Assembly: GCA_030686115.1 (NCBI GenBank)
Contig: CP131612.1
Coordinates: forward strand, 3,100,001 to 3,164,000
Origin: Psychrobacter cibarius
GTDB taxonomy: Bacteria; Pseudomonadota; Gammaproteobacteria; Pseudomonadales; Moraxellaceae
DNA: 64,000 bases
Direction: 5' to 3'
The notes under the pieces are model-generated. The model saw only the letters and a list, made by a program, of their open reading frames with translations. It had not been told where the DNA came from and did not search any database. Every line of letters starts with the position of its first letter. Within the stretch, counting starts at the first letter, position 1. The position numbers and the translations under genes are program-made. Below, in pieces: positions 1 through 8,962 of the stretch.

Positions 1-21
1 GTCTTCATTATTGTTATTCAT
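1..21 (-). CDS. 5' end of a gene running off the left edge
   Basis: On the minus strand an ATG at 21-19 opens a frame reading MNNNNED before the window ends. It is preceded by an AAAGGAT ribosome-binding sequence at about 28-34 with a spacing of about 7. Only seven codons are visible, so no function can be given. It would be divergent from the ETF-quinone oxidoreductase gene, sharing the 22-427 intergenic region. Confidence 0.45.
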
Positions 22-427
22 CGTATAATCCTTTACTTAGCATTCAAAGTTTGGCAAATCTATTATTACTATAAATTTTAGTTTCGGGTATGATGAAAAC
101 ATATCATCTTAGCACCCTCATTAGTTCAATCTTACCTTAACATCGATACTCATAAATGCGTATCGTGTTTGTAGGACTTTTCTTTTATAATGAGTAACGA
201 TTTTTTATTGAAATGGTCAAGTGGGTGTTGTGTTAATGACACATTTTACGTGATGTGTTGATATCCTTAAATACATGGATCTCGACAGTAACATGGTCAA
301 TTGATGTCGCAAAGAAAGTTTTTATCGGGCAGCCATATGTCTGAGTAATGTTAGCGCCGCAAGTCTATTATTCAATTGTTAAGCTAATGATGCCCTGAGA
401 TAAGCCACTAAAAGTTTAGGAGTAGGT
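22..427. other. divergent intergenic region upstream of ETF-QO
   Basis: About 400 bases without a convincing gene. A TATAAT hexamer lies at 186-191 on the plus strand, but the sequence 17 bases upstream is a poor -35 match, so a promoter for the downstream gene is only suggested. The ETF-QO ribosome-binding site AGGAG sits at 418-422. Confidence 0.4.
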
Positions 428-2272
428 ATGCAAGAGCAAGACAATCAAAAGCCAGTCATTGATAGTGACACTGTGAATACTGACCCATCAGTAGCGACAG
501 AGACGGCAAATCTAGATAAAGCAGAGTCAGCCGTTGTGACCCAAGAAGCGCCAGCTGAAACAGTCGCTATCGACAAAGCGCCAGAGCCAGTAGTAGAAGC
601 TGTCGCGGCAGAGCCTGAGATTGAACGTGAATCCATGGAATTTGACGTTATCATCGTTGGTGGTGGACCTGCTGGGCTATCTGCTGCTATCCGCCTGCGT
701 CAGCTCGCTATCGCTGCTGGTAATGATGAGTTTATGGTTTGTGTGGTCGAAAAAGGTTCTGAGTTTGGTGCGCATACCTTATCAGGTGCTGTCATCGAAC
801 CACGCGCCTTGAACGAGCTGATACCAGACTGGAAAGAAAAAGGCGCGCCGCTTAATGTGCCAGCGACCGAAGATCGCTTTTATTATCTAAACTCAGCCAC
901 GCGCTCTACTAAAGTACCTGACTCGTTGATTCCAGGACCGATGCACAACAATGGCAACTATATTGTCTCCTTGGGCAATGTGGTGCGCTGGTTGGCGGTA
1001 CAAGCTGAAGAGCTTGAAGTCATGATGTTCCCAGGCTTCCCTGCAGATGATATTTTATATAACGACGACGGTTCTGTACGTGGTGTCTTAACGGGCGATA
1101 TGGGTGTGGCTGCCAATGGCGAAGCCAAGCCTAGCTTTGAGCCAGGTTATGAGCTACTTGCTAAATACACTATTTTTGCCGAAGGCAGCCGTGGTCATTT
1201 AGGTAAGCGCTTAATCAGCCGTTTTGATCTTGATAAAGACTCAGATCCTCAGCATTATGGTATCGGTCTAAAAGAGCTGTGGGACGTAGCCCCTGAGAAA
1301 CACGAGCAAGGCGTGGTCATGCACGGTCTTGGCTGGCCATTGACCGAAACAGGCTCTACTGGTGGCTGGTGGTTATATTTCGACGAAAACAACCAAGTAA
1401 GCTTTGGTCTTGTCGCTGACTTGTCTTACCACAACCCATATATGTCGCCATTCGATGAGATGCAGCGCCTAAAAACCCATCCCGTCATCAAAAACGTATT
1501 GGAAGGCGGCAAGCGTATCTCTTATGGCGCACGTGCTTTGACCAAAGGTGGCTTAAACTCTCTACCGAAATTTACTTTCCCAGGTGGTGTATTGGTCGGT
1601 GATGATGCTGGATTCTTGAACCCTGCTAAAATCAAAGGCACACACACATCGATGAAGTCAGGCATGTTAGCCGCCGAAGCCATCTTTGAGGCACTACAGG
1701 CCGATCGTCAGCATGATGAAGTCGTTGCTTATACCACCATGTATAAAGAGTCATGGTTGTATCAAGACAACTATGAGTCACGTAACTTCTCGCCTGCAAT
1801 ACATCGCATGGGTCTGTTTATGGGCGGTGCTTTTACCTTTATCGAGCACAACTTATTAAAGGGTAAAATGCCGCTTACCTTACATGACAGCCTGCCAGAT
1901 TATGATCAGTTAGAGCGTGCCAATCATGCTTTTCAGCCAACCTACCTCAAGCCTGATGGCAAACTGGTATTTGACAAGCTGTCATCGGTATTTATCTCTA
2001 ATACTAATCATGCAGAAGACCAGCCGGTACATTTGAAACTGACTGATCCAACGGTACCTGTTTCAATTAACTTACCGCTATATGCTGAGCCTGCCCGTTT
2101 ATACTGCCCAGCTGGGGTATATGAAGTGGTAAAAGATGCCGAAGGAGCTAAGTTTGTGATCAATGCGCAAAACTGTGTGCATTGTAAGACTTGTGATATC
2201 AAAGATCCTTCACAGAATATCACTTGGGTAACGCCAGAAGGTGGCGGTGGCCCTAACTATCCTAATATGTAA
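428..2272 (+). CDS. electron transfer flavoprotein-ubiquinone oxidoreductase
   Basis: Passes electrons from reduced ETF (fatty acid and amino acid acyl-CoA oxidation) to ubiquinone at the inner membrane. The 614-residue product has an FAD-binding Rossmann motif (DVIIVGGGPAGLSAA, about residue 72 on), the flavoprotein core, and a C-terminal ferredoxin-like domain with a cysteine cluster (CPAGVYE, then NCVHCKTC) for a 4Fe-4S centre, ending in the family-typical TPEGGGGPNYPNM. The start at 428 is supported by AGGAG five bases upstream. This gives an acidic Ala/Glu/Val-rich extension of about 68 residues before the usual family start (Met69 would be the alternative). The extension is not a signal peptide. 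Monocistronic, closed by the terminator at 2306-2343. Confidence 0.95.
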   Translation: MQEQDNQKPVIDSDTVNTDPSVATETANLDKAESAVVTQEAPAETVAIDKAPEPVVEAVAAEPEIERESMEFDVIIVGGGPAGLSAAIRLRQLAIAAGNDEFMVCVVEKGSEFGAHTLSGAVIEPRALNELIPDWKEKGAPLNVPATEDRFYYLNSATRSTKVPDSLIPGPMHNNGNYIVSLGNVVRWLAVQAEELEVMMFPGFPADDILYNDDGSVRGVLTGDMGVAANGEAKPSFEPGYELLAKYTIFAEGSRGHLGKRLISRFDLDKDSDPQHYGIGLKELWDVAPEKHEQGVVMHGLGWPLTETGSTGGWWLYFDENNQVSFGLVADLSYHNPYMSPFDEMQRLKTHPVIKNVLEGGKRISYGARALTKGGLNSLPKFTFPGGVLVGDDAGFLNPAKIKGTHTSMKSGMLAAEAIFEALQADRQHDEVVAYTTMYKESWLYQDNYESRNFSPAIHRMGLFMGGAFTFIEHNLLKGKMPLTLHDSLPDYDQLERANHAFQPTYLKPDGKLVFDKLSSVFISNTNHAEDQPVHLKLTDPTVPVSINLPLYAEPARLYCPAGVYEVVKDAEGAKFVINAQNCVHCKTCDIKDPSQNITWVTPEGGGGPNYPNM

Positions 2273-2305
2273 ATATAAACAATATTAGGATTAATCTCTG
2301 ATACT

Positions 2306-2343
2306 AAAAACCGCTCTTATGAATTCATAAGGGCGGTTTTTTT
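2306..2343 (+). terminator. terminator after ETF-QO
   Basis: Inverted repeat with arms AAACCGCTCTTATG and CATAAGGGCGGTTT (one internal mismatch) around AATT, followed by a T run. The A-rich left flank means it may also serve the convergent symporter gene. Confidence 0.85.
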
Positions 2344-2385
2344 AACTTCGACACATGAGACAAGTTTATCTTTAATCAGGTGAGA

Positions 2386-3882
2386 TTAATCTGTCCATGC
2401 ATCACGATTGGCTTCGTCTTTAAGCTTCACAAAGTCATCAGGATTAAACTTAATTTGATCGCCAGTTTTACCTTCTTTAATCTGACGCTCGTAATCACGC
2501 AATATGCGCAGCGCTACGGGTGACAAGATTAAAATAGCCACTAAGTTAACGAGTGCCATTAGACCCATTGATAAGTCAGCGAAGTTCCATATGGCAGGAA
2601 GACTGGCAATAGCACCCACAAATACCATACCAAGTACCATAAAGCGGAATATCATGATCATGACTTTGGCATTTTTGGCACCAGAGATGAATTCAAGATT
2701 TGACTCACCATAGCTATAATTGGCAATGATAGAGGTGAAAGAGAAGAAGAAAATAGCAATCGCAACGAAGATAACACCCATATCACCCACATACTGCGAC
2801 AGTGCCAACTGAGTCAGCTGAATACCTTCTTGCTCAACACTAGGATCGACCACACCGGACAAAATAATAATCGACGCCGTTGCCGTACAAATGACAAGCG
2901 TATCCATAAATACACCCAGCATTTGCATAAATCCTTGCACCGCTGGATGATCGGGATGACTCTTCGCCGTTGCCGCCGCATTAGGCGCTGAACCCATACC
3001 CGCTTCGTTTGAAAACAGACCACGCTTGATACCGTTAATCATTGCCTGAGCAATACCATAACCAATCACCCCGCCTGCTGCTTGCTCAAAACCAAATGCT
3101 GATTTAACAATTAACACAATCGCCGCTGGGAATTGACTAAAATTCGTCACGATAATGAACAAGGCTAATAGGATATAGAGAATCGCCATCACGGGTACGA
3201 TTTTACCCGCGATACGAGCAACCGAGCGCAAACCACCGAATACCACTGGTGCAACTAATACAACCAATACCAAGCCTGTCATCCACGTTGGAACCCCAAA
3301 TGCTTCGTTGGTCGCTTGTGCGATGGTATTTGACTGCACGCCATTAAAGGCTAAGCCGAACGCTACTAATAAGCATAATGAGAAAAATATCGCTAGCCAG
3401 CGCTGACCGAGACCTTTTTCGATATAATAAGCTGGTCCACCGCGGTACACATTGTCATTGTGCGGCACTTTATAGGCTTGTGCTAATGTTGATTCGATAA
3501 AGCTGGTCGACATACCGACGATCGCAGTCATCCACATCCAAAATACTGCACCCGGACCGCCAAGGTAAATCGCGATTGCGACCCCTGCCAAGTTACCTGT
3601 ACCGACCCGCGCTGCCAATGAGGTCATCAGCGCCTCAAATGAGCTGATGCCGCCATCTTTACGCCCTTGATTGGACACGCGCAATAGCTGCCACATATGC
3701 CCAAAGTGGCGAAACTGAATAAAACGTGTGGCAATGGTAAAATAAAGACCCGCACCAATTAGTACGAACATCAGTAATCCATACCAAGGGTTACTCGCAA
3801 TCAACCAATCATTGTTGCCCCAAATGATGCTGACACCATAATTGACGATGCTATTAAACCAACCTGCTATCCCTTCACCCAT
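2386..3882 (-). CDS. sodium:alanine symporter family protein (AGCS)
   Basis: A 498-residue polytopic inner-membrane protein of the alanine/glycine:cation symporter family, expected to import alanine or glycine with Na+. Family marks visible are the segment AARVGTGNLAGVAIAIYLGG near residue 90, the NEAGMGSAPNAAATAK motif near residue 295, and about ten or eleven hydrophobic segments. Length matches the family. The start places MGEGIAGWFNSIVNYG ahead of the first membrane segment. It converges on the ETF-QO gene. Substrate specificity cannot be read from sequence. Confidence 0.93.
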   Translation of the reverse strand: MGEGIAGWFNSIVNYGVSIIWGNNDWLIASNPWYGLLMFVLIGAGLYFTIATRFIQFRHFGHMWQLLRVSNQGRKDGGISSFEALMTSLAARVGTGNLAGVAIAIYLGGPGAVFWMWMTAIVGMSTSFIESTLAQAYKVPHNDNVYRGGPAYYIEKGLGQRWLAIFFSLCLLVAFGLAFNGVQSNTIAQATNEAFGVPTWMTGLVLVVLVAPVVFGGLRSVARIAGKIVPVMAILYILLALFIIVTNFSQFPAAIVLIVKSAFGFEQAAGGVIGYGIAQAMINGIKRGLFSNEAGMGSAPNAAATAKSHPDHPAVQGFMQMLGVFMDTLVICTATASIIILSGVVDPSVEQEGIQLTQLALSQYVGDMGVIFVAIAIFFFSFTSIIANYSYGESNLEFISGAKNAKVMIMIFRFMVLGMVFVGAIASLPAIWNFADLSMGLMALVNLVAILILSPVALRILRDYERQIKEGKTGDQIKFNPDDFVKLKDEANRDAWTD

Positions 3883-4992
3883 ACTGCTATCCTCTCACTT
3901 ACATTTTATACTGCTAGTATATTTTATGGATTGATGTGATTAATGATATTTAAAAATGCTTACTAATCCCTCTGCCTACTCATGAAACAGTAAATATCTG
4001 ATCAATATACTGGCAAAGTAAATCACTAACATCCTGTCGCTACATTTTAACTGACTAGAGATTATTTAACTATTTCAAACCTCTATTATAAAAATTAAAT
4101 AATTACGAACTTTTGCAAGGTATTTCTATAAAGATCAAAAAAATATTTTTTTTATGGAATACTAAAGAAAACTTTTAAGACTAGGTACAACAGTTAGATT
4201 TTAAAACGTATTCATATAAACATCATTCCAAAAAAAATAGTCACTGTCATAATATTTATTAAGCAAAGTATAGGCTATATTTATAGAATGAATGACTTTT
4301 ATTGCTAATAATGCTCTAATACCTCTATAAAACTAAATCCTTAATATAAATAAGGTTTTAGCACAGCACCTGAACAACAGCCGTTTTTTTAGCTACTCTC
4401 TCTAACATAAGTTGACCATGGTTTCCATAAAGCAAACATTTAGTTACATAAAGTAAATAAAATTTATTTATTGTTAATTAAGTCAATATTGTATATATTC
4501 CCAATAAGTTCATAAATATTTATTGCAATACTTATTGGCATGAATAATAAGTTGAAATATTCAGACAATATCATCAGGGATGATGAGCATAATAAGACAG
4601 AGGACTGTCAATCAATAACGACCCTCCTCCATAAATCCTCATCTCTATATACTATAAATCCAGTCATTCTATAGCCCATAAATCTTGTTAGATGTTTAGG
4701 TTATAGTCGACCCACAGCCATATTTTACAATGTAATTTTTAGCAAAATCGAACCACATAAAAGTATTTTTCGCAGTGCTTTGATTGCTAGAAATCTGCTT
4801 TTTTTTCGATAATATTGGGTTACTTACTACTGGTTGGTCATTCTGCTTTATCAGTCTATAAACTGATTTTAGGATCCGTTTATAGACAACGTATCGAACT
4901 GTCTTCCATCATGTGATACATGCTAAAGCAAAATAACTTGTCAGGCTCAAATCAGTAATCTTGTTTTTATGTTAGGCAAAAGGAGTTGTCCT
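3883..4992. other. long AT-rich intergenic region upstream of symporter pair
   Basis: About 1.1 kb with no convincing gene, between divergent transporter genes. It holds two inverted repeats: CCAATAAGT (4501-4509) with ACTTATTGG (4530-4538), and TCTATAAAC (4855-4863) with GTTTATAGA (4878-4886). These are candidate regulatory sites or leader-RNA hairpins for the symporter operon. No known binding-site consensus is recognised. Confidence 0.5.
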
Positions 4993-5253
4993 ATGGAAAA
5001 CCACAACGATCCATCCGGTTATTGGCGTGCCAATGTCCGTCTCATTTTAGGTAGCCTATTTATTTGGGCGCTATGCTCATACGGGTTTGGTATTTTGTTA
5101 CGTCCTCTCTTAGCAGGTATTAAAATCGGTGGTACCGACTTGGGCTTTTGGTTTGCTCAGCAAGGATCCATTGGGGTATTTATCGTTTTAATTTTCTTCT
5201 ACGCTTGGCGTATGAATAAGTTAGATAAACAATACGGCGTAGACGAGGAATAG
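4993..5253 (+). CDS. sodium/substrate symporter small subunit (DUF4212)
   Basis: An 86-residue protein with two hydrophobic helices and the DUF4212 pattern (YWRANVRLILGSLFIWALCSYGFGILL, then LGFWFAQQGSIGVFIVLIFFYAWRM), which accompanies VC_2705-type sodium:solute symporters. An in-frame ATG exists at 4969, but AGGAG at 4981-4985 lies inside that longer version and is ideally placed for the ATG at 4993, so 4993 is chosen. Four bases separate its stop from the large subunit, so the two genes are surely cotranscribed and probably form one carrier. Confidence 0.9.
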   Translation: MENHNDPSGYWRANVRLILGSLFIWALCSYGFGILLRPLLAGIKIGGTDLGFWFAQQGSIGVFIVLIFFYAWRMNKLDKQYGVDEE

Positions 5254-5257
5254 CCCC

Positions 5258-7126
5258 ATGAGTCAATTTACGATTAATATTATTTTTGTAGGTCTATCTT
5301 TCGCTCTATACTTCGGTATTGCAATTTGGGCACGTGCTGGCACAACGAGTGAATTCTACGTAGCAGGCGGCGGTGTTCACCCTGTCGTCAACGGTATGGC
5401 AACGGCTGCTGACTGGATGAGTGCTGCGTCATTTATTTCGATGGCAGGTATTCTTGCCGCTGGCGGTTATGGCGCATCAACTTATTTGATGGGTTGGACA
5501 GGTGGTTATGTACTACTGGCAATGCTCCTAGCGCCTTATTTACGTAAATTTGGTAAGTTTACGGTACCTGACTTCATCGGCGACCGTTTTTATTCAAAAA
5601 CGGCAGCAATGATTGCCGTAATTTGTTTGATTATCGCCTCAACCACATACGTTATCGGTCAGATGACAGGTGCCGGTGTCGCTTTCTCACGCTTCTTGGA
5701 AGTTGAAAACACGACTGGTCTACTGATTGCTGCGGTTGTTGTCTTCTTCTATGCTGTACTTGGTGGTATGAAAGGGATTACTTATACGCAGGTAGCGCAG
5801 TATGTGGTTCTAATGATTGCATATACCATTCCTGCTGTTTTCATCTCACTTGAATTAACAGGCAATCCAATTCCAGGTTTGGGCTTGTTTTCAAACCATG
5901 TGGAAGCAGGCGTTCCTATCCTAACCAAGCTAGATCAGGTGGTTACTGACTTGGGTTTCACCGCTTATACCGCTGACGTTCCTAACAAGCTAAACATGGT
6001 GCTATTTACCTTATCACTCATGATCGGTACAGCAGGTCTACCACACGTTATCATCCGTTTCTTCACCGTACCTAAAGTCGCTGATGCGCGTTGGACCGCT
6101 GGTTGGACATTGGTATTTATCTCGCTATTATACTTCACTGCTCCTGCTGTAGGTGCAATGGCACGTTTAAACCTGATTGATACGATTTATCCACAAGGGG
6201 TAGCAGAAGCACCTATAAACTATGATCAACGTCCAGATTGGATGAAGACATGGGAAGATACCGGTCTTATTAAATATAATGATCTTAATAATGATGGTCG
6301 TATCCAAATGTACAACGACAGTGGGCTTGGTGCCGCTGAGCTTGCCTTGAGTGCTGCACAAGCGGATGGTGGCGATGTAGCCGCTGCCACTGCAGCCGTA
6401 GAGACTGCACGTGTCGCACAGGATCTAGAACTTGATGGACGCTTTACCGCAGCAGGCTGGAAGGGTAATGAGCTGGATGTCAATGCCGATATCTTAGTAT
6501 TAGCTAACCCAGAAATTGCGAATCTTCCACCATGGGTTATTGGTCTTATCGCCGCAGGTGGCTTGGCAGCAGCGCTCTCAACAGCAGCAGGCCTATTACT
6601 CGCTATTTCGTCAGCGATCAGTCATGACTTGATTAAACGAAACCTTAATCCAAACATTACTGATAAAGGCGAATTGAGAGTTGCGCGTATTACGATGGGT
6701 GTTGCGATTGTAGTTGCTACTTGGTTAGGAATAAATCCACCAGGGTTTGCCGCACAGGTAGTCGCATTAGCATTCGGTATCGCTGGTGCATCGCTCTTCC
6801 CTGCACTAATGATGGGTATTTTCTCTAAACGGATCAATAATGTTGGTGCCATCGCTGGTATGCTAACAGGTCTGATCAGTATCCTTGTTTATATCTTTGT
6901 CTTTAAAGGTTGGTTCTTCATTAGCGGTACAGCGAACTTCCCTGATACGGCAGAGTATTGGTTGTTTGGTATCTCACCACTATCATTTGGTGCGATTGGG
7001 GCATTGCTTAACTTTATCGTAGCGTTTGCTGTCTCTTATGCTACTGCTCCGCCACCATTACACATTCAAGAGTTGGTTGAAAGTGTCCGCTCTCCACGTG
7101 GCGCAGGCGGTGCAGTCGACCACTAA
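5258..7126 (+). CDS. sodium:solute symporter large subunit, VC_2705/ActP-like
   Basis: A 622-residue SSS-family carrier related to acetate permease ActP, with the N-terminal FYVAGGGVHPVVNGMATAADWMSAASF signature region and about 13 membrane helices; paired with the small subunit immediately upstream. Substrate is likely a short organic acid such as acetate, but this is inferred from the family. Between two helices, at about residues 305-415, is a hydrophilic insert rich in Asp and Ala that contains an EF-hand-like loop (DLNNDGRIQMYN, residues 342-353). I believe similar inserts occur in this subfamily. Closed by a terminator at 7162-7199. Confidence 0.9.
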   Translation: MSQFTINIIFVGLSFALYFGIAIWARAGTTSEFYVAGGGVHPVVNGMATAADWMSAASFISMAGILAAGGYGASTYLMGWTGGYVLLAMLLAPYLRKFGKFTVPDFIGDRFYSKTAAMIAVICLIIASTTYVIGQMTGAGVAFSRFLEVENTTGLLIAAVVVFFYAVLGGMKGITYTQVAQYVVLMIAYTIPAVFISLELTGNPIPGLGLFSNHVEAGVPILTKLDQVVTDLGFTAYTADVPNKLNMVLFTLSLMIGTAGLPHVIIRFFTVPKVADARWTAGWTLVFISLLYFTAPAVGAMARLNLIDTIYPQGVAEAPINYDQRPDWMKTWEDTGLIKYNDLNNDGRIQMYNDSGLGAAELALSAAQADGGDVAAATAAVETARVAQDLELDGRFTAAGWKGNELDVNADILVLANPEIANLPPWVIGLIAAGGLAAALSTAAGLLLAISSAISHDLIKRNLNPNITDKGELRVARITMGVAIVVATWLGINPPGFAAQVVALAFGIAGASLFPALMMGIFSKRINNVGAIAGMLTGLISILVYIFVFKGWFFISGTANFPDTAEYWLFGISPLSFGAIGALLNFIVAFAVSYATAPPPLHIQELVESVRSPRGAGGAVDH

Positions 7127-7161
7127 GTGTATAAATGAGAATATATCTTCAGTTACTATAT

Positions 7162-7199
7162 ATCACTCACAGGCAGTAGCTGCTTGTGAGTGATTTTTT
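7162..7199 (+). terminator. terminator after symporter operon
   Basis: ATCACTCACA and TGTGAGTGAT arms followed by a run of six T; a loop of about 13 bases, itself partly paired. Confidence 0.85.
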
Positions 7200-7264
7200 A
7201 TCTCTTACTTATTATAAAAAATGTTAGATTTTTGCTTTATTGAATATACTTTATTAACTATGCT

Positions 7265-7437
7265 TAGGGCGTGTTCTCAATTAAATCGATTACCCTCTAA
7301 ATGGGCTAAAAATGGCTAAATTTTGCCAAACACCGTCAATAGCTTATCAATATCTCGATATTATTTGCGCTACTTTCCTTGTTTGACGGCAATTTATCTC
7401 ATTTTTATGACCATTTTTAAAATGAGGACACGCCCTA
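7265..7437. mobile_element. MITE-like element with GGGCGTGT termini
   Basis: A 169-bp segment (7267-7435) bounded by imperfect terminal inverted repeats: GGGCGTGTTCTCA on the left and the complement of TGAGGACACGCCC on the right, with one mismatch in 13. TA flanks both ends (7265-7266, 7436-7437), consistent with a TA target duplication. It has no coding capacity. Such termini resemble IS5-family (IS427-like) ends, so it is probably a non-autonomous derivative of an insertion sequence. The family assignment is from memory of end sequences only. Confidence 0.65.
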
Positions 7438-7484
7438 GTTAAAAGCGCTCAATTAAAAGTGCTTAACGCATTAAGGAAGATTTT

Positions 7485-8030
7485 ATGCTTTTTGAGTTTA
7501 TCGCTACCATTGCTGCCGCATTTGGGATGGCTGGTCTGGCACTCATTATAACTCACCTCAGTAAACTGGCTGGCAAACGCGCACCAAAGTGGCTTATTCC
7601 TTTGTTTGCTGCGATTGGTATGTTTGCCTTTCAAATACACCAAGAGTATAACTGGTATGGTCAGCAAGTGAGCAAGTTACCAGCAGGCGTGCAAGTCGTC
7701 AAAGTAGCAAAAAGCACCGAGTGGTTTCGCCCATGGTCTTATGTCAAGCCGCAAATATTACGTTTTATCGCTGCCGATACCGCCAATGCTAGCGTACAAG
7801 TAGACAATCCAGATGTATATTTGGTCAATTTATATCTGTTTGAAAGACGCAGAAGTGTGCAGAAAGTACCACAAGTTATAAACTGTCGTATTCCTGCGCG
7901 TGCCGATTATGTCATCCCCGAAAAAGACAGTAAGCTAACGATTGATGAACATGTGAGGCAAACAACAGCATGGCGAGAGTTGGCAACAGATGACCCGTTG
8001 TTCATTAGTATTTGTACTGGTAAAAGCTAA
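7485..8030 (+). CDS. conserved hypothetical membrane-anchored protein
   Basis: A 181-residue protein not recognised with confidence. Two N-terminal hydrophobic segments (FEFIATIAAAFGMAGLALIITHL and WLIPLFAAIGMFAFQI) are separated by a short basic loop; the rest (about residues 60-181) is a soluble domain with the phrases VVKVAKSTEWFRPWSYVKPQ and VDNPDVYLVNLYLFERRR. It resembles conserved hypotheticals of Moraxellaceae. Starts 48 bp after the MITE-like element, with an AAGGA sequence upstream of the ATG. Convergent with the rhomboid gene. Confidence 0.75.
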   Translation: MLFEFIATIAAAFGMAGLALIITHLSKLAGKRAPKWLIPLFAAIGMFAFQIHQEYNWYGQQVSKLPAGVQVVKVAKSTEWFRPWSYVKPQILRFIAADTANASVQVDNPDVYLVNLYLFERRRSVQKVPQVINCRIPARADYVIPEKDSKLTIDEHVRQTTAWRELATDDPLFISICTGKS

Positions 8031-8114
8031 CCTCCTCATAAATATGCAAATACAACCCTGCTAAAATATCTGATTATTAAGGGATTTAAGACGGCTTATA
8101 TTATAGTCATGTAT

Positions 8115-8720
8115 TCAATTGCGCTGAGAAGTTGCGGTATAAGTATGCTTAGAATTAGCGCCTAACAGCAATCCAGCGCATAGACCACCGAAGTGCGCCG
8201 CAAACGAGATACCTTGTTGCGGCATCAATCCTTGCTTGATGGTCAACCAATAGCCAGCACCCATGACAATACAAGCAATCAAATAACCCCAACGCCGCGC
8301 AAATACAGTACCGCCTATCATATAGCCGAGCATCGCGAAGCATAACCCTGATGCGCCAACATGAATTGACAATGGCGAGCCAATGATCCAAGTGACCAAT
8401 CCAGACGCGATAATGAGCTTAATCACTGTTCGATAAGCATTCTTCTCAAACAATCCAAACAAAAATAAAATTTGTAACAACGTCAAAGTGTTACCAAGCA
8501 AATGTGAAAAATTGCCATGCATCGTCCATGACGCAAACACTCCAATCATGCTGCCCACGTCTAAGGCACGAGGCACAATCCCAAAGATATTCCACATGCC
8601 AAATAATGCCACTTCATTTAAAAAAAACATGCCCCACATCGGTATTAATACAAAAGCATATAAACCTATAACCTGCTTTATTCGTATCATAATCAAGTTA
8701 AGCAGTTGCTGCCAATTCAT
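8115..8720 (-). CDS. rhomboid family intramembrane serine protease
   Basis: A 201-residue membrane protein of about six helices. The catalytic dyad is visible: Ser124 in GASG and His176 in SFAAHFGG, with the HGNFSHLLGN motif (His68, His73, Asn77) that shapes the oxyanion site in rhomboids. It would cleave transmembrane substrates within the inner membrane; substrates are unknown. An AGGG ribosome-binding sequence at 8727-8730 supports the start. Its upstream region is a 12-bp tandem array reaching back to the stop codon of the 5'-nucleotidase gene. The first two codons (ATGAAT) echo the repeat unit. Confidence 0.88.
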   Translation of the reverse strand: MNWQQLLNLIMIRIKQVIGLYAFVLIPMWGMFFLNEVALFGMWNIFGIVPRALDVGSMIGVFASWTMHGNFSHLLGNTLTLLQILFLFGLFEKNAYRTVIKLIIASGLVTWIIGSPLSIHVGASGLCFAMLGYMIGGTVFARRWGYLIACIVMGAGYWLTIKQGLMPQQGISFAAHFGGLCAGLLLGANSKHTYTATSQRN

Positions 8721-8734
8721 ATAATGCCCTATTC

Positions 8735-8962
8735 TTTTAATTCATGTTTTAATTCATGTTTTAATTCATGTTTTAATTCATGTTTTAATTCATGTTTTAA
8801 TTCATGTTTTAATTCATGTTTTAATTCATGTTTTAATTCATGTTTTAATTCATGTTTTAATTCATGTTTTAATTCATGTTTTAATTCATGTTTTAATTCA
8901 TGTTTTAATTCATGTTTTAATTCATGTTTTAATCTATGTTTTAATTCATGTTTTAATCTATG
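8735..8962. repeat. 19-copy 12-bp tandem repeat between two genes
   Basis: Nineteen contiguous copies of TTTTAATTCATG (plus strand). Copies 17 (8927-8938) and 19 (8951-8962) carry TC to CT changes; the others are identical. Read on the minus strand, the sense of both flanking genes, each unit contains ATG-AAT-TAA, a start-one codon-stop mini-cistron, all in the frame of the upstream 5'-nucleotidase. The stop codon of that gene lies within the last degenerate copy. The array ends 14 bp before the rhomboid start codon. Near-perfect identity implies recent slippage expansion, so copy number probably varies between strains. Confidence 0.95.

Noticed and set aside
4969..4992. Longer start for the symporter small subunit
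   Set aside because: AGGAG at 4981-4985 falls inside the longer version and is correctly spaced for the ATG at 4993.
8735..8962. CRISPR array
   Set aside because: Units are 12 bp and contiguous with no spacers; no cas genes in the window.
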